Positions 1 to 9,782 of a stretch of 64,000 nt of DNA are shown here, piece after piece (within the stretch, counting starts at the first letter, position 1; every line of letters begins with the position of its first letter). Source of the stretch: Leptospira bandrabouensis (GTDB lineage Bacteria > Spirochaetota > Leptospiria > Leptospirales > Leptospiraceae); contig NZ_RQHT01000014.1 of assembly GCF_004770905.1 (NCBI RefSeq), positions 868,001 through 932,000 of the forward strand, written 5' to 3'. The notes beneath the pieces were generated by a model. It was not told where the DNA came from. It ran no database searches and worked only from the letters and a program-made list of their open reading frames with translations. Made by a program: the position numbers and the translations under genes.

Positions 1-948
1 ATCATTTCGATGGAGATCAATTAACATATTGTGTTCTGCAATTTCTTTTGGGTCGGTTAAAAGTTTACGTGCAAGAAGAGTATCTTCTTTAGCATCAACA
101 CCACGTTTGGTGGTCCCTGCCAAAGGAAAAGACTCCATTTCTCCTTGTCGTAATCGAAAAAGTAATTCTGGGCTGGCACCTAAAATGGCGCGGCTTCCAA
201 ATTTTACATAATACATATGAGGCGAAGGATTGATTTCCCTTAGCGTTTCATAGATCGCTAATGGGTTTCCATCTACTGTGTAAATTTCTTCAAATCCAAT
301 TTGGCATTGAAAAGTGTTACCTGCTTTTACTTCTTCTAAAGCCTCCTCCACCATTTGTTTATGAACTTCTTTAGACAAACCTGCTTTTAATAGAGAAACC
401 TTTACTTTTGGTTTTTGGGATTTTTCTTTGCCCGCATCCTCTAAGATTTGGTTCACTTCTTTGGTACGATTAGTTCCATTATCAAAATAGATAAGTTCAC
501 CAGTAAATTTGTCATAAATCAGTCCATCCAAATACAAACCAAAAATCATCGCAGGAAAATCAGGATGTGGTTCGAGTTTCAATTTTGGCTCAAAGAATTG
601 CATACTTTGATAACCAAGGTAACCAACAAATCCACCCGCATAACTAATGCTTAGCGAATTGTAATCGGTGAGTTCCCGCAGAGCAAAATAGGGATTCTCA
701 ACAGAATACTTTTTTCCATCAATTTCTAAAACCCCAGGTTCTCCCAAAATAAGATGAGATGGCTCGAATCCTATCACAGAGTAACGTGAATCGTATTGGT
801 TATCTCCAGCCGATTCGAGTAGAAAACAATTCTCATATTTCGCTTCTATGACCCGAAAGAGTTCCCAAAACTCGATTCCTTCCGGTAACGATAAAGAAGT
901 ATAATTTGGTTTTTTAGGGATCTTAATTTTAGGAAGTGTTTGGCTCAT
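1..948 (-). CDS. trpE: Anthranilate synthase component I (chorismate-binding), 3' truncated by window
   Basis: Catalyses chorismate to anthranilate with a glutaminase partner, the first committed step of tryptophan synthesis; the close relative PabB (aminodeoxychorismate synthase) cannot be excluded. The frame is open for 316 codons from an ATG at 948 and runs off the left edge, so the C-terminal catalytic part is missing. Visible family motifs are LLESAGDNQYDSRYSVIGFE near residue 44, AGTTKRG near residue 280, and KEIAEHNMLIDLHRND at the very end. It lies downstream of sodB on the same strand, separated by a strong terminator, so it probably has its own promoter. Confidence 0.8.
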   Translation of the reverse strand, partial: MSQTLPKIKIPKKPNYTSLSLPEGIEFWELFRVIEAKYENCFLLESAGDNQYDSRYSVIGFEPSHLILGEPGVLEIDGKKYSVENPYFALRELTDYNSLSISYAGGFVGYLGYQSMQFFEPKLKLEPHPDFPAMIFGLYLDGLIYDKFTGELIYFDNGTNRTKEVNQILEDAGKEKSQKPKVKVSLLKAGLSKEVHKQMVEEALEEVKAGNTFQCQIGFEEIYTVDGNPLAIYETLREINPSPHMYYVKFGSRAILGASPELLFRLRQGEMESFPLAGTTKRGVDAKEDTLLARKLLTDPKEIAEHNMLIDLHRND

Positions 949-997
949 AAAAACTCTGTATTAGGTACCAAGATTCATTTTGAATCTTTTAATGAAA

Positions 998-1034
998 TAA
1001 AAAAGGCAGGTCCGGATTCCGGAACCTGCCTTTC
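998..1034 (-). terminator. Rho-independent terminator of sodB
   Basis: An inverted repeat (arms AAAGGCAGGT and ACCTGCCTTT with inner TCCGGA/TCCGG pairing) sits 24 bases past the sodB stop. Read on the minus strand the stem is followed by a run of six T, the usual intrinsic terminator form. It separates sodB from trpE. Confidence 0.85.
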
Positions 1035-1057
1035 GACGTGTGAATTTGAATCCGTTC

Positions 1058-1633
1058 TTATTTTAAGTTTTGGTTTGCGAAGTCCCAGTTTACTAAATTC
1101 CAGAATGCTTCTACGTATTTTGGACGAGCATTGCGGAAATCAATATAGTAAGCATGTTCCCAAACATCGATGGTCAACAAAGATTGGAGTCCATCTTTCA
1201 AAGGGCTTCCCGCATTGCTAGTGTTTACGATTTCTAAACCGTCACCTTTTTTAACAAGCCAAGTCCAACCAGACCCAAAGTTTGTGATCGCAGATTGTGA
1301 AAACTTTTCTTTAAACGCATCAAAAGATCCAAAGGATTTTGTGATTAAATCAGCAACAGCACCTGTAGGAGCTCCGCCACCCTTAGGGGAAAGGGAATGC
1401 CAGTAGAAAGTGTGGTTCCAAATTTGCGCTGCATTATTAAAAATTCCACCAGATGATTTTTTTACAATCTCTTCAAGTGTTGCATTTTCAAACTCTGTTC
1501 CTTTGATAAGGTTGTTAAGGTTTGTAACGTAAGTTTGATGGTGTTTTCCATAGTGAAACTCTAAAGTTTCAGGTGAAATGTGCGGAAGAAGTGCATCCTT
1601 TGCATAAGGAAGTTCTGGGAGTTTATGTTCCAT
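1058..1633 (-). CDS. sodB: Superoxide dismutase, Fe/Mn family (Fe type)
   Basis: Converts superoxide to hydrogen peroxide and oxygen; 191 residues, no signal peptide, so cytoplasmic. Metal ligands are H27, H74, D156 and H160 (in DVWEHAYY). The signature [12 protein letters not shown] carries the glutamine (Q70) in the position typical of iron-dependent enzymes rather than Mn enzymes. The start is an ATG with an AGGAG-like site about nine bases upstream. It is monocistronic: a terminator of the preceding gene lies upstream and its own terminator downstream. Confidence 0.95.
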   Translation of the reverse strand: MEHKLPELPYAKDALLPHISPETLEFHYGKHHQTYVTNLNNLIKGTEFENATLEEIVKKSSGGIFNNAAQIWNHTFYWHSLSPKGGGAPTGAVADLITKSFGSFDAFKEKFSQSAITNFGSGWTWLVKKGDGLEIVNTSNAGSPLKDGLQSLLTIDVWEHAYYIDFRNARPKYVEAFWNLVNWDFANQNLK

Positions 1634-1706
1634 GATCGGTCTCCTGATGGATTCAAGTGTAATTGTATTTTGTATCTAGTATGGTTCGCAAAAGCAAATC
1701 GTAAAC

Positions 1707-1734
1707 TAAAAAAGTAGAACGATTCTAATCGTTC
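1707..1734 (-). terminator. Rho-independent terminator after the inositol-phosphatase gene
   Basis: A perfect 18-base palindrome (GAACGATT-CT-AATCGTTC, 1717-1734) begins eight bases past the stop of the gene ending at 1742. On the minus strand it is followed by TACTTTTTTAG, giving a stem plus T-run. It isolates sodB transcription from upstream genes. Confidence 0.8.
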
Positions 1735-1741
1735 GCCTCTA

Positions 1742-2584
1742 TTAATTTCGACTGACTGTAGAACGAACTGTCTTTAATAAATTTAAAATTTCGGAATGTA
1801 AAACTCCATTAGAAGCTACTAACTCCGGAAGTCCGGTATAGTAATGCACTCCATTTAAGTCAGTTAATTTCCCACCTGCTTCCGATAAAATCACAGAAAT
1901 GGCAGAAACGTCCCAATGTTTGACCGTTTTTTCCCAAATGCCATCCATCACACCTTCTGCGATAAAACAAGCATCCAGGACAAAAGAACCCGTTCTACGG
2001 AAAGACCTGGCATAGGTTAAAAATCCAGAAAGATCAGCCATAATCTCTTGGATCATGTGTGCCCGTTTTGTAGGAAGGTTCGGAGAAAAAATGGCTCGGT
2101 TCAGTTCTGAAATTCGAGATGTAACGATAGGTTCTCCATTTTTATAGGCACCTTCGCCCATCACTGCCGAATAAACTGATTCCTGTGGCGGAACGATCAC
2201 AATTCCACCGACGGGTGTTTCTCTATGTTCCAATCCAAAGGAAATCGCATATAAAGGAAGGCCACGAACAAAATTCATCGATCCATCCACTGGATCTAAA
2301 ACCCATTTAAAATCACCACCATCAATAGTAGGTTTGTCTTCACAAATGATTCCATCTTTTGGAAAGGATTTTTGTAAAAATCGAATGAGAATATCACCTA
2401 ACTTTCCGTCGGCGGCATCAATTCTTTCTTTTTCATCCGCATCAGTTTCTGATCGAATCACAGATACTTCCCTTTGGATTTTTTTTGCTTCATGGATGAT
2501 TCCCATCGCATTTGCTTTTACGTATTCAATCCGTTTGATGGTTTCATCTACGGGGAAATTAATGGTTGGTGAAGATATGCCCAT
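1742..2584 (-). CDS. Inositol monophosphatase family protein
   Basis: Mg2+-dependent phosphatase of the inositol monophosphatase/SuhB/HisN fold, 280 residues. Metal-binding motif DPVDGSMNF starts at D97 (D97, D100) and a second motif, HWDVSAI, lies near residue 228. The upstream metal-site pair is E82-D83 where many members have E-E. The substrate (inositol-1-phosphate, histidinol phosphate or another sugar phosphate) cannot be decided from sequence. It follows the unknown gene at 2596-3486 by 11 bases on the same strand, so the two are probably cotranscribed. Confidence 0.85.
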   Translation of the reverse strand: MGISSPTINFPVDETIKRIEYVKANAMGIIHEAKKIQREVSVIRSETDADEKERIDAADGKLGDILIRFLQKSFPKDGIICEDKPTIDGGDFKWVLDPVDGSMNFVRGLPLYAISFGLEHRETPVGGIVIVPPQESVYSAVMGEGAYKNGEPIVTSRISELNRAIFSPNLPTKRAHMIQEIMADLSGFLTYARSFRRTGSFVLDACFIAEGVMDGIWEKTVKHWDVSAISVILSEAGGKLTDLNGVHYYTGLPELVASNGVLHSEILNLLKTVRSTVSRN

Positions 2585-2595
2585 ACTACCTGCTT

Positions 2596-3486
2596 TTAAT
2601 TATCGGATGATTTTTGAATGACTTTCCATAAAATATTACCGGACTTTGACTGTGTCCTCTCCACTTCAAAAGAAGATAGGTATTCATGGTATTTTTTTAA
2701 GGTTTCTTCTGGAATTCCAGAATCACTATGAGTTAAAATTGGATAAAAATTTCGAAATTGTTGGATGGTTTTTGGCAAACTAGGAATTAAAAAGCGAAGT
2801 GATAAAGACAAATAGTCGATTCCAATTGGACTATAAATTCTTCCTAACTTCCAAACATCCGCTGTTATACCCAATTCTTCGCGAATTTTTGATTCTGTAT
2901 CTGAAAAATCAATTTCATCAAAAATTTCAGAAAACTTTCGAATTGGTTTGGAATCATCCCTTTCTGATTCCACACGAAAAACTCCACCTTGAAATCGCTT
3001 TGCTTCAAAGTCAGTGATACTCTCCCCATCTTCTTTTGTGGAATGCAGATGAATGATTTTTGTCTGAAAATACAAACGATCTGTGATGATGGAGGGAGTC
3101 ATATTTTGTGAACCAACTTTTTTGATTTCTTCCGACTTGGCTCCACCCAAATACAACATATCCACAGAAAACACATATAGAAAACGAGAAGATCCAAATA
3201 ACATGGGCCGCACAAAAAACAGCTTTCCCGATTCTCTTTTCGGGCGTGGTTCCGGCAACAAACAAGTTCCTTCGATTGCTTCGGGAATATATTTTAAAAT
3301 AGTTTGAACAAATTCTTTAATATCACCAAACTCTGGTTGGGTGACTGAAGTTCCCGAAATTAGAAATTTTTCCGGAAATTGGATGTACGGAGTATGTAAA
3401 TTATCCACATAGATTTCGCCTGGTTTATTTTTTGCAGACGTTTCGTTTAGAATCCGGTTAATTGATTTATAATCTTGTATTTTCAT
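2596..3486 (-). CDS. Conserved hypothetical cytoplasmic protein
   Basis: A 296-residue protein with no family I recognise. It has no signal peptide or membrane segment, is rich in charged residues, and shows alternating hydrophobic stretches consistent with a soluble alpha/beta fold. It starts with an ATG, with no obvious ribosome-binding site, 26 bases past the stop of the GH42 gene and ends 11 bases before the inositol-phosphatase-like gene. Codon use looks like its neighbours. The likely three-gene run (GH42, unknown, phosphatase) would suggest carbohydrate metabolism, but this is only contextual. Confidence 0.7.
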   Translation of the reverse strand: MKIQDYKSINRILNETSAKNKPGEIYVDNLHTPYIQFPEKFLISGTSVTQPEFGDIKEFVQTILKYIPEAIEGTCLLPEPRPKRESGKLFFVRPMLFGSSRFLYVFSVDMLYLGGAKSEEIKKVGSQNMTPSIITDRLYFQTKIIHLHSTKEDGESITDFEAKRFQGGVFRVESERDDSKPIRKFSEIFDEIDFSDTESKIREELGITADVWKLGRIYSPIGIDYLSLSLRFLIPSLPKTIQQFRNFYPILTHSDSGIPEETLKKYHEYLSSFEVERTQSKSGNILWKVIQKSSDN

Positions 3487-3512
3487 TTCTAAAATTTTAA
3501 AAAATCGAAAGT

Positions 3513-5495
3513 CTATTTGGGAATTTTTTTGATTCTATAACCAAACGGTTTTAAAATCGAAAGTCCCGCCAACTTATAATGGTTAGAGTGGTTCATTGTG
3601 ATTTCGTAATTGTATTTTTTTCCTTCACGGAAATGACGCTCAATGGTCGCACCTAAAAAGCCAAAGGAAACCCCAGCGCCCTTTAATATCTTTCTATACA
3701 ATAGAATAAAACTCTCTGGTGTTAAGGATGATCCTACATAATAGACTTTGCCTTTTCCAAAAGTATTCACAGTGATCGCAGCTTTACCGGAATAAAACTT
3801 CTTCGAATCATTGTATCTTGCGATGACTTTGGCTGTTGTTGGCTCCAAAATTTCACAGAACTTGGAACCTTTGAGTGGTAAAATTCCCATCCGAATTCCG
3901 ACTTTGTCAGTCGCTGGTGCTTCAAACTGGAACACTTTCACTCCCGCCATTTCTCCAAACACTCCTGGAACCGGTTCTTCTACCATCCAATGGTCCTTGT
4001 CTTTGATTCCTGCACGATATCCAAGAACCAAGGTTCCTCCACCGGAAACATAGGCTTTTAATTTTTCTACAACCGAAGGATCAAACATTGTATACAGTGG
4101 TAAAGTTAAAACTTTGTAATTGGACCAGTCGTTTTCTGTACTAATTGGAAGAGAATGAGCGTTTACATTCAAAACATTAGTACCTGCAAACCAAGTCGCA
4201 AGTTCAATATCATATCCGACTTGGGCAAAGGAAACCGGTGAAAATTTCAAACCATCACTCAATGGTTGGTGTTTATAATTACGTGAATTTTCAATATCAT
4301 GTAAAATTGCCACCTCAGCTTTGTAAGGCGAATCGGCAATGTCGGAAGCAAATTCACTGATTTCTTCAATTGTCTTTTTTAACTCAAAATATTTGGATGT
4401 TTTTCTTTTCCCATGATCCAAAATTCCATAACAAAGTTGTTCCTGACCGAAACGTGCTGTCCGGTAACGAAAGAAATATATTTGATTGGCTCCATTCACA
4501 ATGGCTTGTGTGAGCCAAAGACCAATTTGTCCCGGCGGTGGAAGATAACCCAAAGTATCATGGCCTTGCACACCAGAGAATTGTTCCATCACAGTGTATG
4601 GTTTGTTTTTTAAACCTCTCGAATACTGTTGTGTGGCAGTTACCAATGGATGTGGGTATGGTTCTTGTTGGTTTCCCCAAACTGGATAGTTATCCCAAGA
4701 CACATAGTCCAATTTGGAAAATAACTTTGTCATATCCGTGATTGGTAAAAAAGGCGAAGGATAAAGATTTGTAGTCAGTGGTTTTCCTTTGCTGTACTTT
4801 CTTAAAATTTCTGCTTGGAAATGAATGTAAGAAACTAGTTCGTCCGATTGAAATCTATAATAATCCTGGATCATCGCCGGATTGAAATTACTAGCCACAT
4901 GAGCCGCTGGCAATGGAATTTCGCTCCAATCAGAGTAAATCACTCCCCAGAAAATATTCCCCCAACGTTTGTTAAGCGAATCTAAGGTTTTGTATTTTGT
5001 TTTTAACCAAGTTCTAAAGTTTTTTAATGCTAAAGGTGAATAATCGACATCCGAACCTTCGTGCCCAGGTTCATTGTCAATTTGCCATCCTACAACAGCG
5101 GGATGATTACCAAAATGTTTGGCCATTGCCGTCACAATTCGCTCTGTTGCTTTTTTATAGGCAGGGGAAGAAAAACAAGCTTGGCGTCTAGTTCCGATCC
5201 CTCTTACAATACCCTCTTTGGAAACTTGGACAATTTCTGGGAATTTTTTATACAACCAAGGAGGAAAGGTAGCTGTCGGAGTCCCAAGAATGGCAGTCAT
5301 TCCGTGGTCTTGAACTTTTTTTAAAACAGCATCGAACAGAGAAAAGTCGAACTTTCCTTCTTTCGGCTCCATAATTCCCCAGGCAAATTCTGCAAGCCTT
5401 ACTGACGAAAGACCCATTTCTTTCATGATTTTTAAGTCTTCGTCCCAGTCCGCAGGGTTCCATTGTTCGGGGTAATAACAGGCGCCAAAGATCAT
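3513..5495 (-). CDS. Beta-galactosidase, glycoside hydrolase family 42
   Basis: Hydrolyses terminal beta-galactosides with retention of configuration. The 660 residues match the usual GH42 length: N-terminal TIM barrel beginning CYYPEQWNPADWDEDL, then a glutamine-amidotransferase-like trimerisation domain (about residues 395-590) and a small C-terminal domain. The predicted acid/base is E142 in GWQIDNEPG and the nucleophile E304 in YTVMEQFSG. No signal peptide is present, so it acts on imported substrate. ATG start with AAAGGA six bases upstream. It is divergent from hslO with 75 bases between. Natural substrate is unknown; plant or algal galactosides are plausible for a free-living spirochaete. 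Confidence 0.93.
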   Translation of the reverse strand: MIFGACYYPEQWNPADWDEDLKIMKEMGLSSVRLAEFAWGIMEPKEGKFDFSLFDAVLKKVQDHGMTAILGTPTATFPPWLYKKFPEIVQVSKEGIVRGIGTRRQACFSSPAYKKATERIVTAMAKHFGNHPAVVGWQIDNEPGHEGSDVDYSPLALKNFRTWLKTKYKTLDSLNKRWGNIFWGVIYSDWSEIPLPAAHVASNFNPAMIQDYYRFQSDELVSYIHFQAEILRKYSKGKPLTTNLYPSPFLPITDMTKLFSKLDYVSWDNYPVWGNQQEPYPHPLVTATQQYSRGLKNKPYTVMEQFSGVQGHDTLGYLPPPGQIGLWLTQAIVNGANQIYFFRYRTARFGQEQLCYGILDHGKRKTSKYFELKKTIEEISEFASDIADSPYKAEVAILHDIENSRNYKHQPLSDGLKFSPVSFAQVGYDIELATWFAGTNVLNVNAHSLPISTENDWSNYKVLTLPLYTMFDPSVVEKLKAYVSGGGTLVLGYRAGIKDKDHWMVEEPVPGVFGEMAGVKVFQFEAPATDKVGIRMGILPLKGSKFCEILEPTTAKVIARYNDSKKFYSGKAAITVNTFGKGKVYYVGSSLTPESFILLYRKILKGAGVSFGFLGATIERHFREGKKYNYEITMNHSNHYKLAGLSILKPFGYRIKKIPK

Positions 5496-5570
5496 ATTTT
5501 TCCTTTTTGCGATTGCAGAATCTATCTTGTGACACAGACTGAATCAGAAAACAGCACTTTCAATCAAATA

Positions 5571-6425
5571 ATGTCTGACCAAGTTATTTTAGGTATATCC
5601 AACACCCACCACTATCGATTTACAATAGTCGATCTCACAGAAACCGCTAAAGAAGCGATGTTTCTACATTCTCTAAACAAAGAAATGTCCGTATTTCTTT
5701 CTAAAACCATGATGGGTGCGTTGTTTCTCGCAGAGATGACTAAAAACCAACAAAAGGTGAGCATTCAATGGAAAGATGATTTCAACAAACAAGCCTTAGC
5801 TTATAGTGATCGTTACGGTAAAATGAAATCTGTTGCGTATTCTGCAAGCCATGAAGAAGGAGACATCCGAAACGAATTTATTTTAGGCCAAGGGATTATG
5901 AAAGTAATTCGTTGGGATTTTGATTCGGATACTTACCAGTCTTATACAAACTTAGTAGAAGACACTTTTGAAGTGAATTTTATCAAGTACCTTACGGAAT
6001 CAGAACAAATTAAAGCGATTGTGGGAATGGAAGTTTTTCCTTTTGATTTCCCTGGAAACGATTTTTCCGCAAAAGGTTTGTTCTTTGAAGCATTACCTGA
6101 TGCTCCCGAAGAAAGTTTTAAATTTCTAATAACTAAAATCCAACCCTTAGTAAAAACAGAAGCTTTTTGGTCACTCAACATCGATGAAATGTTGAATTCC
6201 CTCCAAACAGAAATTGGTTCCGAGTTGGAAGTTTTAAGCAAAGAAGCACCTGAATTTTTATGTGATTGTTCCAGACATAAAGTGGCAGATATCATTGCTT
6301 CCCTTGGTAAACAAGAAGCAGATTCTATCATTGATGAATTTGGAAAAATTGAAATTACTTGTGAGTTTTGTAGAACTGCCTACCAATTTGATTCGTTTGA
6401 TGTGGAGAAATTTTTTAATCAATGA
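5571..6425 (+). CDS. hslO: Hsp33 redox-regulated chaperone
   Basis: Holdase chaperone activated by oxidative unfolding. I chose the ATG at 5571 (MSDQVILGIS...), giving 284 residues like other Hsp33 proteins; the open frame extends 36 codons upstream without homology. The C-terminal redox switch is intact: C231 and C233 (CDC) and C264 and C267 (CEFC) bind zinc when reduced. Its stop overlaps the tsaE start in an ATGA, so hslO-tsaE-tsaB-rnr are probably translated from one message. Confidence 0.93.
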   Translation: MSDQVILGISNTHHYRFTIVDLTETAKEAMFLHSLNKEMSVFLSKTMMGALFLAEMTKNQQKVSIQWKDDFNKQALAYSDRYGKMKSVAYSASHEEGDIRNEFILGQGIMKVIRWDFDSDTYQSYTNLVEDTFEVNFIKYLTESEQIKAIVGMEVFPFDFPGNDFSAKGLFFEALPDAPEESFKFLITKIQPLVKTEAFWSLNIDEMLNSLQTEIGSELEVLSKEAPEFLCDCSRHKVADIIASLGKQEADSIIDEFGKIEITCEFCRTAYQFDSFDVEKFFNQ

Positions 6426-6880
6426 AGGCCAGTTTTCTTTCTCTTAGAGAAACGGAACTAAATCCAGTATTTCTAAGTTTGGACCAATTGGTGGATCAAT
6501 TTTTAAAGAAAAACAAATACCCTGTTATATTGATTTCCGGAGCAATGGGAGCGGGCAAAACCACGTTTATTCGTGAATGGTATAGTCGGTTTGACACAAT
6601 TAGTTCTATTAATTCACCTACCTTTGCCTTATATAATATTTATGATTCGCCTAACTTTCGCTTGTATCATTTTGACTTATACAGAATCAAAGTTTTGGAA
6701 GAGTTAGAAGAACTTGGATTTGAAGAAATATGGGGAAAAGAAGGTGTCTCTGCCATCGAATGGTGGCAAATAGCGGAACCTTATTTACCAAAAGAAAATC
6801 GCATCTATTTGTCGATTGATTCGGATTCTATAAAAGTTCGTTCCTATACTTTGGAATGGTCGGAAAAGGAAATCCAATGA
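6422..6880 (+). CDS. tsaE: tRNA t6A biosynthesis ATPase TsaE
   Basis: Small P-loop ATPase that drives the TsaB-TsaD complex in making N6-threonylcarbamoyladenosine at position 37 of ANN-decoding tRNAs. 152 residues with Walker A GAMGAGKT at 40-47, the family motif SPTFALYNIY, and LYHFDLYRI. Both ends overlap neighbours by four bases (ATGA), coupling it to hslO and tsaB. TsaC lies 6 kb away at 12522-13148; tsaD is not in the window. Confidence 0.93.
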   Translation: MKASFLSLRETELNPVFLSLDQLVDQFLKKNKYPVILISGAMGAGKTTFIREWYSRFDTISSINSPTFALYNIYDSPNFRLYHFDLYRIKVLEELEELGFEEIWGKEGVSAIEWWQIAEPYLPKENRIYLSIDSDSIKVRSYTLEWSEKEIQ

Positions 6881-7548
6881 ACGTGCTCTACTTTGACACA
6901 ACCCAAGACTGGATCCAAGTCCTTGTTGCCAAAGAATCGGAAAACACAGACCTGGAAATACTTTCCGAACAAACAGAAACCACACCAAAAGAATCCTCTT
7001 ATAAACTGGTTGAATACATTCGTTTGGGTTTGGAAAAGGCCAAAATCAAAAAACCAGATCTCATTATCGTTGCCAATGGGCCAGGATCTTTTACGGGGAT
7101 TCGCATAACAGTAACTACAGCAAGAGATCTTTCACAGTTATGGAAAATTCCTGTTTTCGGTGTCGATAGTCTAGAAGTATATTTAACTGGGATCATGGGA
7201 GAGGAAGTTACTAAAGAAACTTCCCTAATTTGCCTGGATGGAAAACAGGGAAAATACTATTCAAAGTATAAATCCCATAACGGTTTTTCTGAATCTTATG
7301 ACATCACCCCTGAAAGTATTGAATCAAAAATCAAAAACTCAGAATGGACACCTAACAATTGGTACTATACTGGTAATTTACCAAAGTTTTATCCCCCTAC
7401 TGCAACAAAAATTGAGGCGACAAACTTAAATCTTTCGTCTATACTACAGTATAGTTTGAAAGAGTATTTCAAAACAGAACCAAATAAAAACGACTATTTA
7501 TCTCTCCTGCCAAATTACATTCGCGGGACCTACGTCGATCAGAAATGA
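6877..7548 (+). CDS. tsaB: tRNA t6A biosynthesis protein TsaB
   Basis: Inactive ASKHA-fold paralogue of TsaD that scaffolds the t6A-forming complex. The ATG at 6877 overlaps the tsaE stop and gives MNVLYFDTTQDW, the expected N-terminal beta hairpin; a start at 6856 would add seven residues read through tsaE. The motif ANGPGSFTGIRITVTTARDL is the clear family hallmark. 223 residues, typical for TsaB. Confidence 0.92.
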   Translation: MNVLYFDTTQDWIQVLVAKESENTDLEILSEQTETTPKESSYKLVEYIRLGLEKAKIKKPDLIIVANGPGSFTGIRITVTTARDLSQLWKIPVFGVDSLEVYLTGIMGEEVTKETSLICLDGKQGKYYSKYKSHNGFSESYDITPESIESKIKNSEWTPNNWYYTGNLPKFYPPTATKIEATNLNLSSILQYSLKEYFKTEPNKNDYLSLLPNYIRGTYVDQK

Positions 7549-7552
7549 ATTT

Positions 7553-9745
7553 ATGGATACCTATAAAATACAAAGAAAAATCATAGAATTTCTAGATCAA
7601 AAGTCTGGAAAGGACATCACAAGACAAGAGATCAAAAAAAAATTTACCGAATCAAGTGAATTCAAAAGACCCGATCCGAAAACGAAGAAAGTAAAATCCT
7701 TCAAACGCAAAGAGAAAGTTCCTAGAAAAGAAATCGAATTTTTAATCGATCAACTTCTCAATTTGTTAGAAGCAGAAGGATTACTAATTCCAAATAAAAA
7801 ATACCTAACAGTGGCAAGCCCTTTTCGCCTAACTGGAAGAATTTCCATTTCTCGAAGGGGTGATGGTTTTATTTCCCTTCCTTCCAAAAATGAAATTTTC
7901 ATTCCAGGACCAATGACCAATTCCGCCATTACTGGGGACAAGGTAGAAGTCATTCCCTTGGGAGTTGGTAAAAAAGACAGGTTAGAAGCAGAAGTCACAA
8001 ATATCATCAAACGTGGCCGTGTTCTTTACCGAATGCGAGTCAGAGAAAAAACAAACAAATTTGTTTTTGGAAATTTTCTCGATATGCTTGGGGAAGGCAA
8101 AGAAGGAGTCCTTCATGTTAAGTCCATTTTGAAAGATACTTTTGATTCAATTCAAGTGAACGATATTTTAATCGTAAAATTTAAAGAAGGTGCCATTCCT
8201 CAGGAAAATCTTTACGATGTCAGTTTTATTCGTTTTGAATCGGACACAAAAGAAGACGGCGACTTACAACGGATTTTAATGAAATACAATTATGATCCGG
8301 TGCACCCAGACTTCATTCCTTTAGAATTTCCTGAAGAAGTATCAGAAAAAACAGTTTCTGATTGGAATAGCCGAACCGACTTACGAGACTTATTTGCTGT
8401 CACTATTGATGGTATTACAGCAAAAGATTTTGATGATGCTATCAGTTTTGTCGACGAAGGAAACAGGCTTCGTGTTTGGATTCATATTGCTGACGTTTCC
8501 TATTATGTAGAAAAAGATTCACCTCTCGATAAGGAAGCTTATGAAAGAGCCACTTCTGTTTATTTAGCAAACCGTGTGGTTCCTATGTTGCCACCGATTT
8601 TATCGGAAGACCTTTGCAGTTTGGTAGCCAACACCAATCGACTTGCTTTTACCGTTGAAATGGAAGCAAGTAAAACTGGGGAAATTTACAACGCAAAGTT
8701 TTATAAATCTGTCATCAAAGTAAATACAAGGTACACTTATGAAATGGCAGAAGAAGAAATCAAAGCTAAAGATCCAAAAAATTGGATGTACCAAGTTTCC
8801 CAATTCACAGAAGCTCTTCGCAAACGCAGAATGGAAGCCGGTAGAATTGATTTAAACTTACGGGAAACCACTATCACATGGAACGAAAGAAAAGAACCTA
8901 TTGGGATTGAAAATCGCGAACGCCTAACAAGCCATATATTAATTGAAGAGTTGATGTTGTCTGCTAACTTGAAAGTAGATGAATTTTTAAGAAAAAGAAA
9001 AGCTCCTTCCTTACATCGTATCCACGAAGCTATGGATGAAGAAAAACTAGAAACCCTAAACCATTTTCTTCAATTGAATGGATATAACATCCAAATCAAA
9101 GATACAAGTTACGCAGAAATCATGAAAGCGGTGAAAGAAATTGAAGATGGTTCTGTTGGAAAAATTTTCAATTATCTACTGTTACGAAGTTTTATGCAGG
9201 CGTATTATGGTGCAGACCCGCTTGGGCATTGGGGACTTGGCTTCAAGGACTATTGCCATTTCACTTCACCAATCAGGCGTTATCCTGATTTGATTGTACA
9301 TCGTGTTTTACAAGCCACACTTCTTGAAACCGAAAGAACTTATTCTGAAAATGAAATTGCCGTGATGGGACTTCATTGTTCGGAAGAAGAAAGAAGGGCT
9401 GCCGATGCGGAACGAGACATTGTTAAAATCAAATCCTTTCGATATTTGGAATCTACAGGAATAAAAGAGTTTAAAGGTTTTATCGTTGGGATCAGACCTT
9501 CTCAAATTTTTGTAGAATTGGATATTTCTAATTTGGAAGGTGTTTTAGACAAATCGGAATTCACCGACGAATTTGAAGTAGTCATTAAAAATGATTTTTC
9601 TTTTTATTCCAAAAAATATTCCAAAATATTTTTTATCGGTGATCCAGTGACAGTGAGCCTTGATCGCATTGATTTTGAAGAGATCAAAGTGTTTTTGAAA
9701 TTAAAAGATTTCAAAAAAGGCGAAACCCCACTGAAAAAGAAATAA
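7553..9745 (+). CDS. rnr: Ribonuclease R (RNB-family 3'-5' exoribonuclease)
   Basis: Processive hydrolytic exonuclease degrading structured RNA. 730 residues: an N-terminal basic and winged-helix-like region (1-85), cold-shock domains (about 90-230), RNB catalytic domain from about 265, and a C-terminal S1 domain (about 645-725). The catalytic metal-binding aspartates are seen in TIDGITAKDFDDAISF (D286, D292, D294, D295). It begins four bases after tsaB, closing the hslO-tsaE-tsaB-rnr run. Confidence 0.95.
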   Translation: MDTYKIQRKIIEFLDQKSGKDITRQEIKKKFTESSEFKRPDPKTKKVKSFKRKEKVPRKEIEFLIDQLLNLLEAEGLLIPNKKYLTVASPFRLTGRISISRRGDGFISLPSKNEIFIPGPMTNSAITGDKVEVIPLGVGKKDRLEAEVTNIIKRGRVLYRMRVREKTNKFVFGNFLDMLGEGKEGVLHVKSILKDTFDSIQVNDILIVKFKEGAIPQENLYDVSFIRFESDTKEDGDLQRILMKYNYDPVHPDFIPLEFPEEVSEKTVSDWNSRTDLRDLFAVTIDGITAKDFDDAISFVDEGNRLRVWIHIADVSYYVEKDSPLDKEAYERATSVYLANRVVPMLPPILSEDLCSLVANTNRLAFTVEMEASKTGEIYNAKFYKSVIKVNTRYTYEMAEEEIKAKDPKNWMYQVSQFTEALRKRRMEAGRIDLNLRETTITWNERKEPIGIENRERLTSHILIEELMLSANLKVDEFLRKRKAPSLHRIHEAMDEEKLETLNHFLQLNGYNIQIKDTSYAEIMKAVKEIEDGSVGKIFNYLLLRSFMQAYYGADPLGHWGLGFKDYCHFTSPIRRYPDLIVHRVLQATLLETERTYSENEIAVMGLHCSEEERRAADAERDIVKIKSFRYLESTGIKEFKGFIVGIRPSQIFVELDISNLEGVLDKSEFTDEFEVVIKNDFSFYSKKYSKIFFIGDPVTVSLDRIDFEEIKVFLKLKDFKKGETPLKKK

Positions 9746-9755
9746 CGACAATCCT

Positions 9756-9782
9756 CGAATCTATTTTATAAAGATAGATTCG
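9756..9782. terminator. Hairpin between convergent rnr and phosphatase genes
   Basis: A perfect 8-bp inverted repeat (CGAATCTA / TAGATTCG, 11-base loop) lies 10 bases after the rnr stop and overlaps the last codons of the opposite-strand gene. T-tracts after the stem are weak on both strands, so a bidirectional terminator is plausible but not certain. Confidence 0.45.
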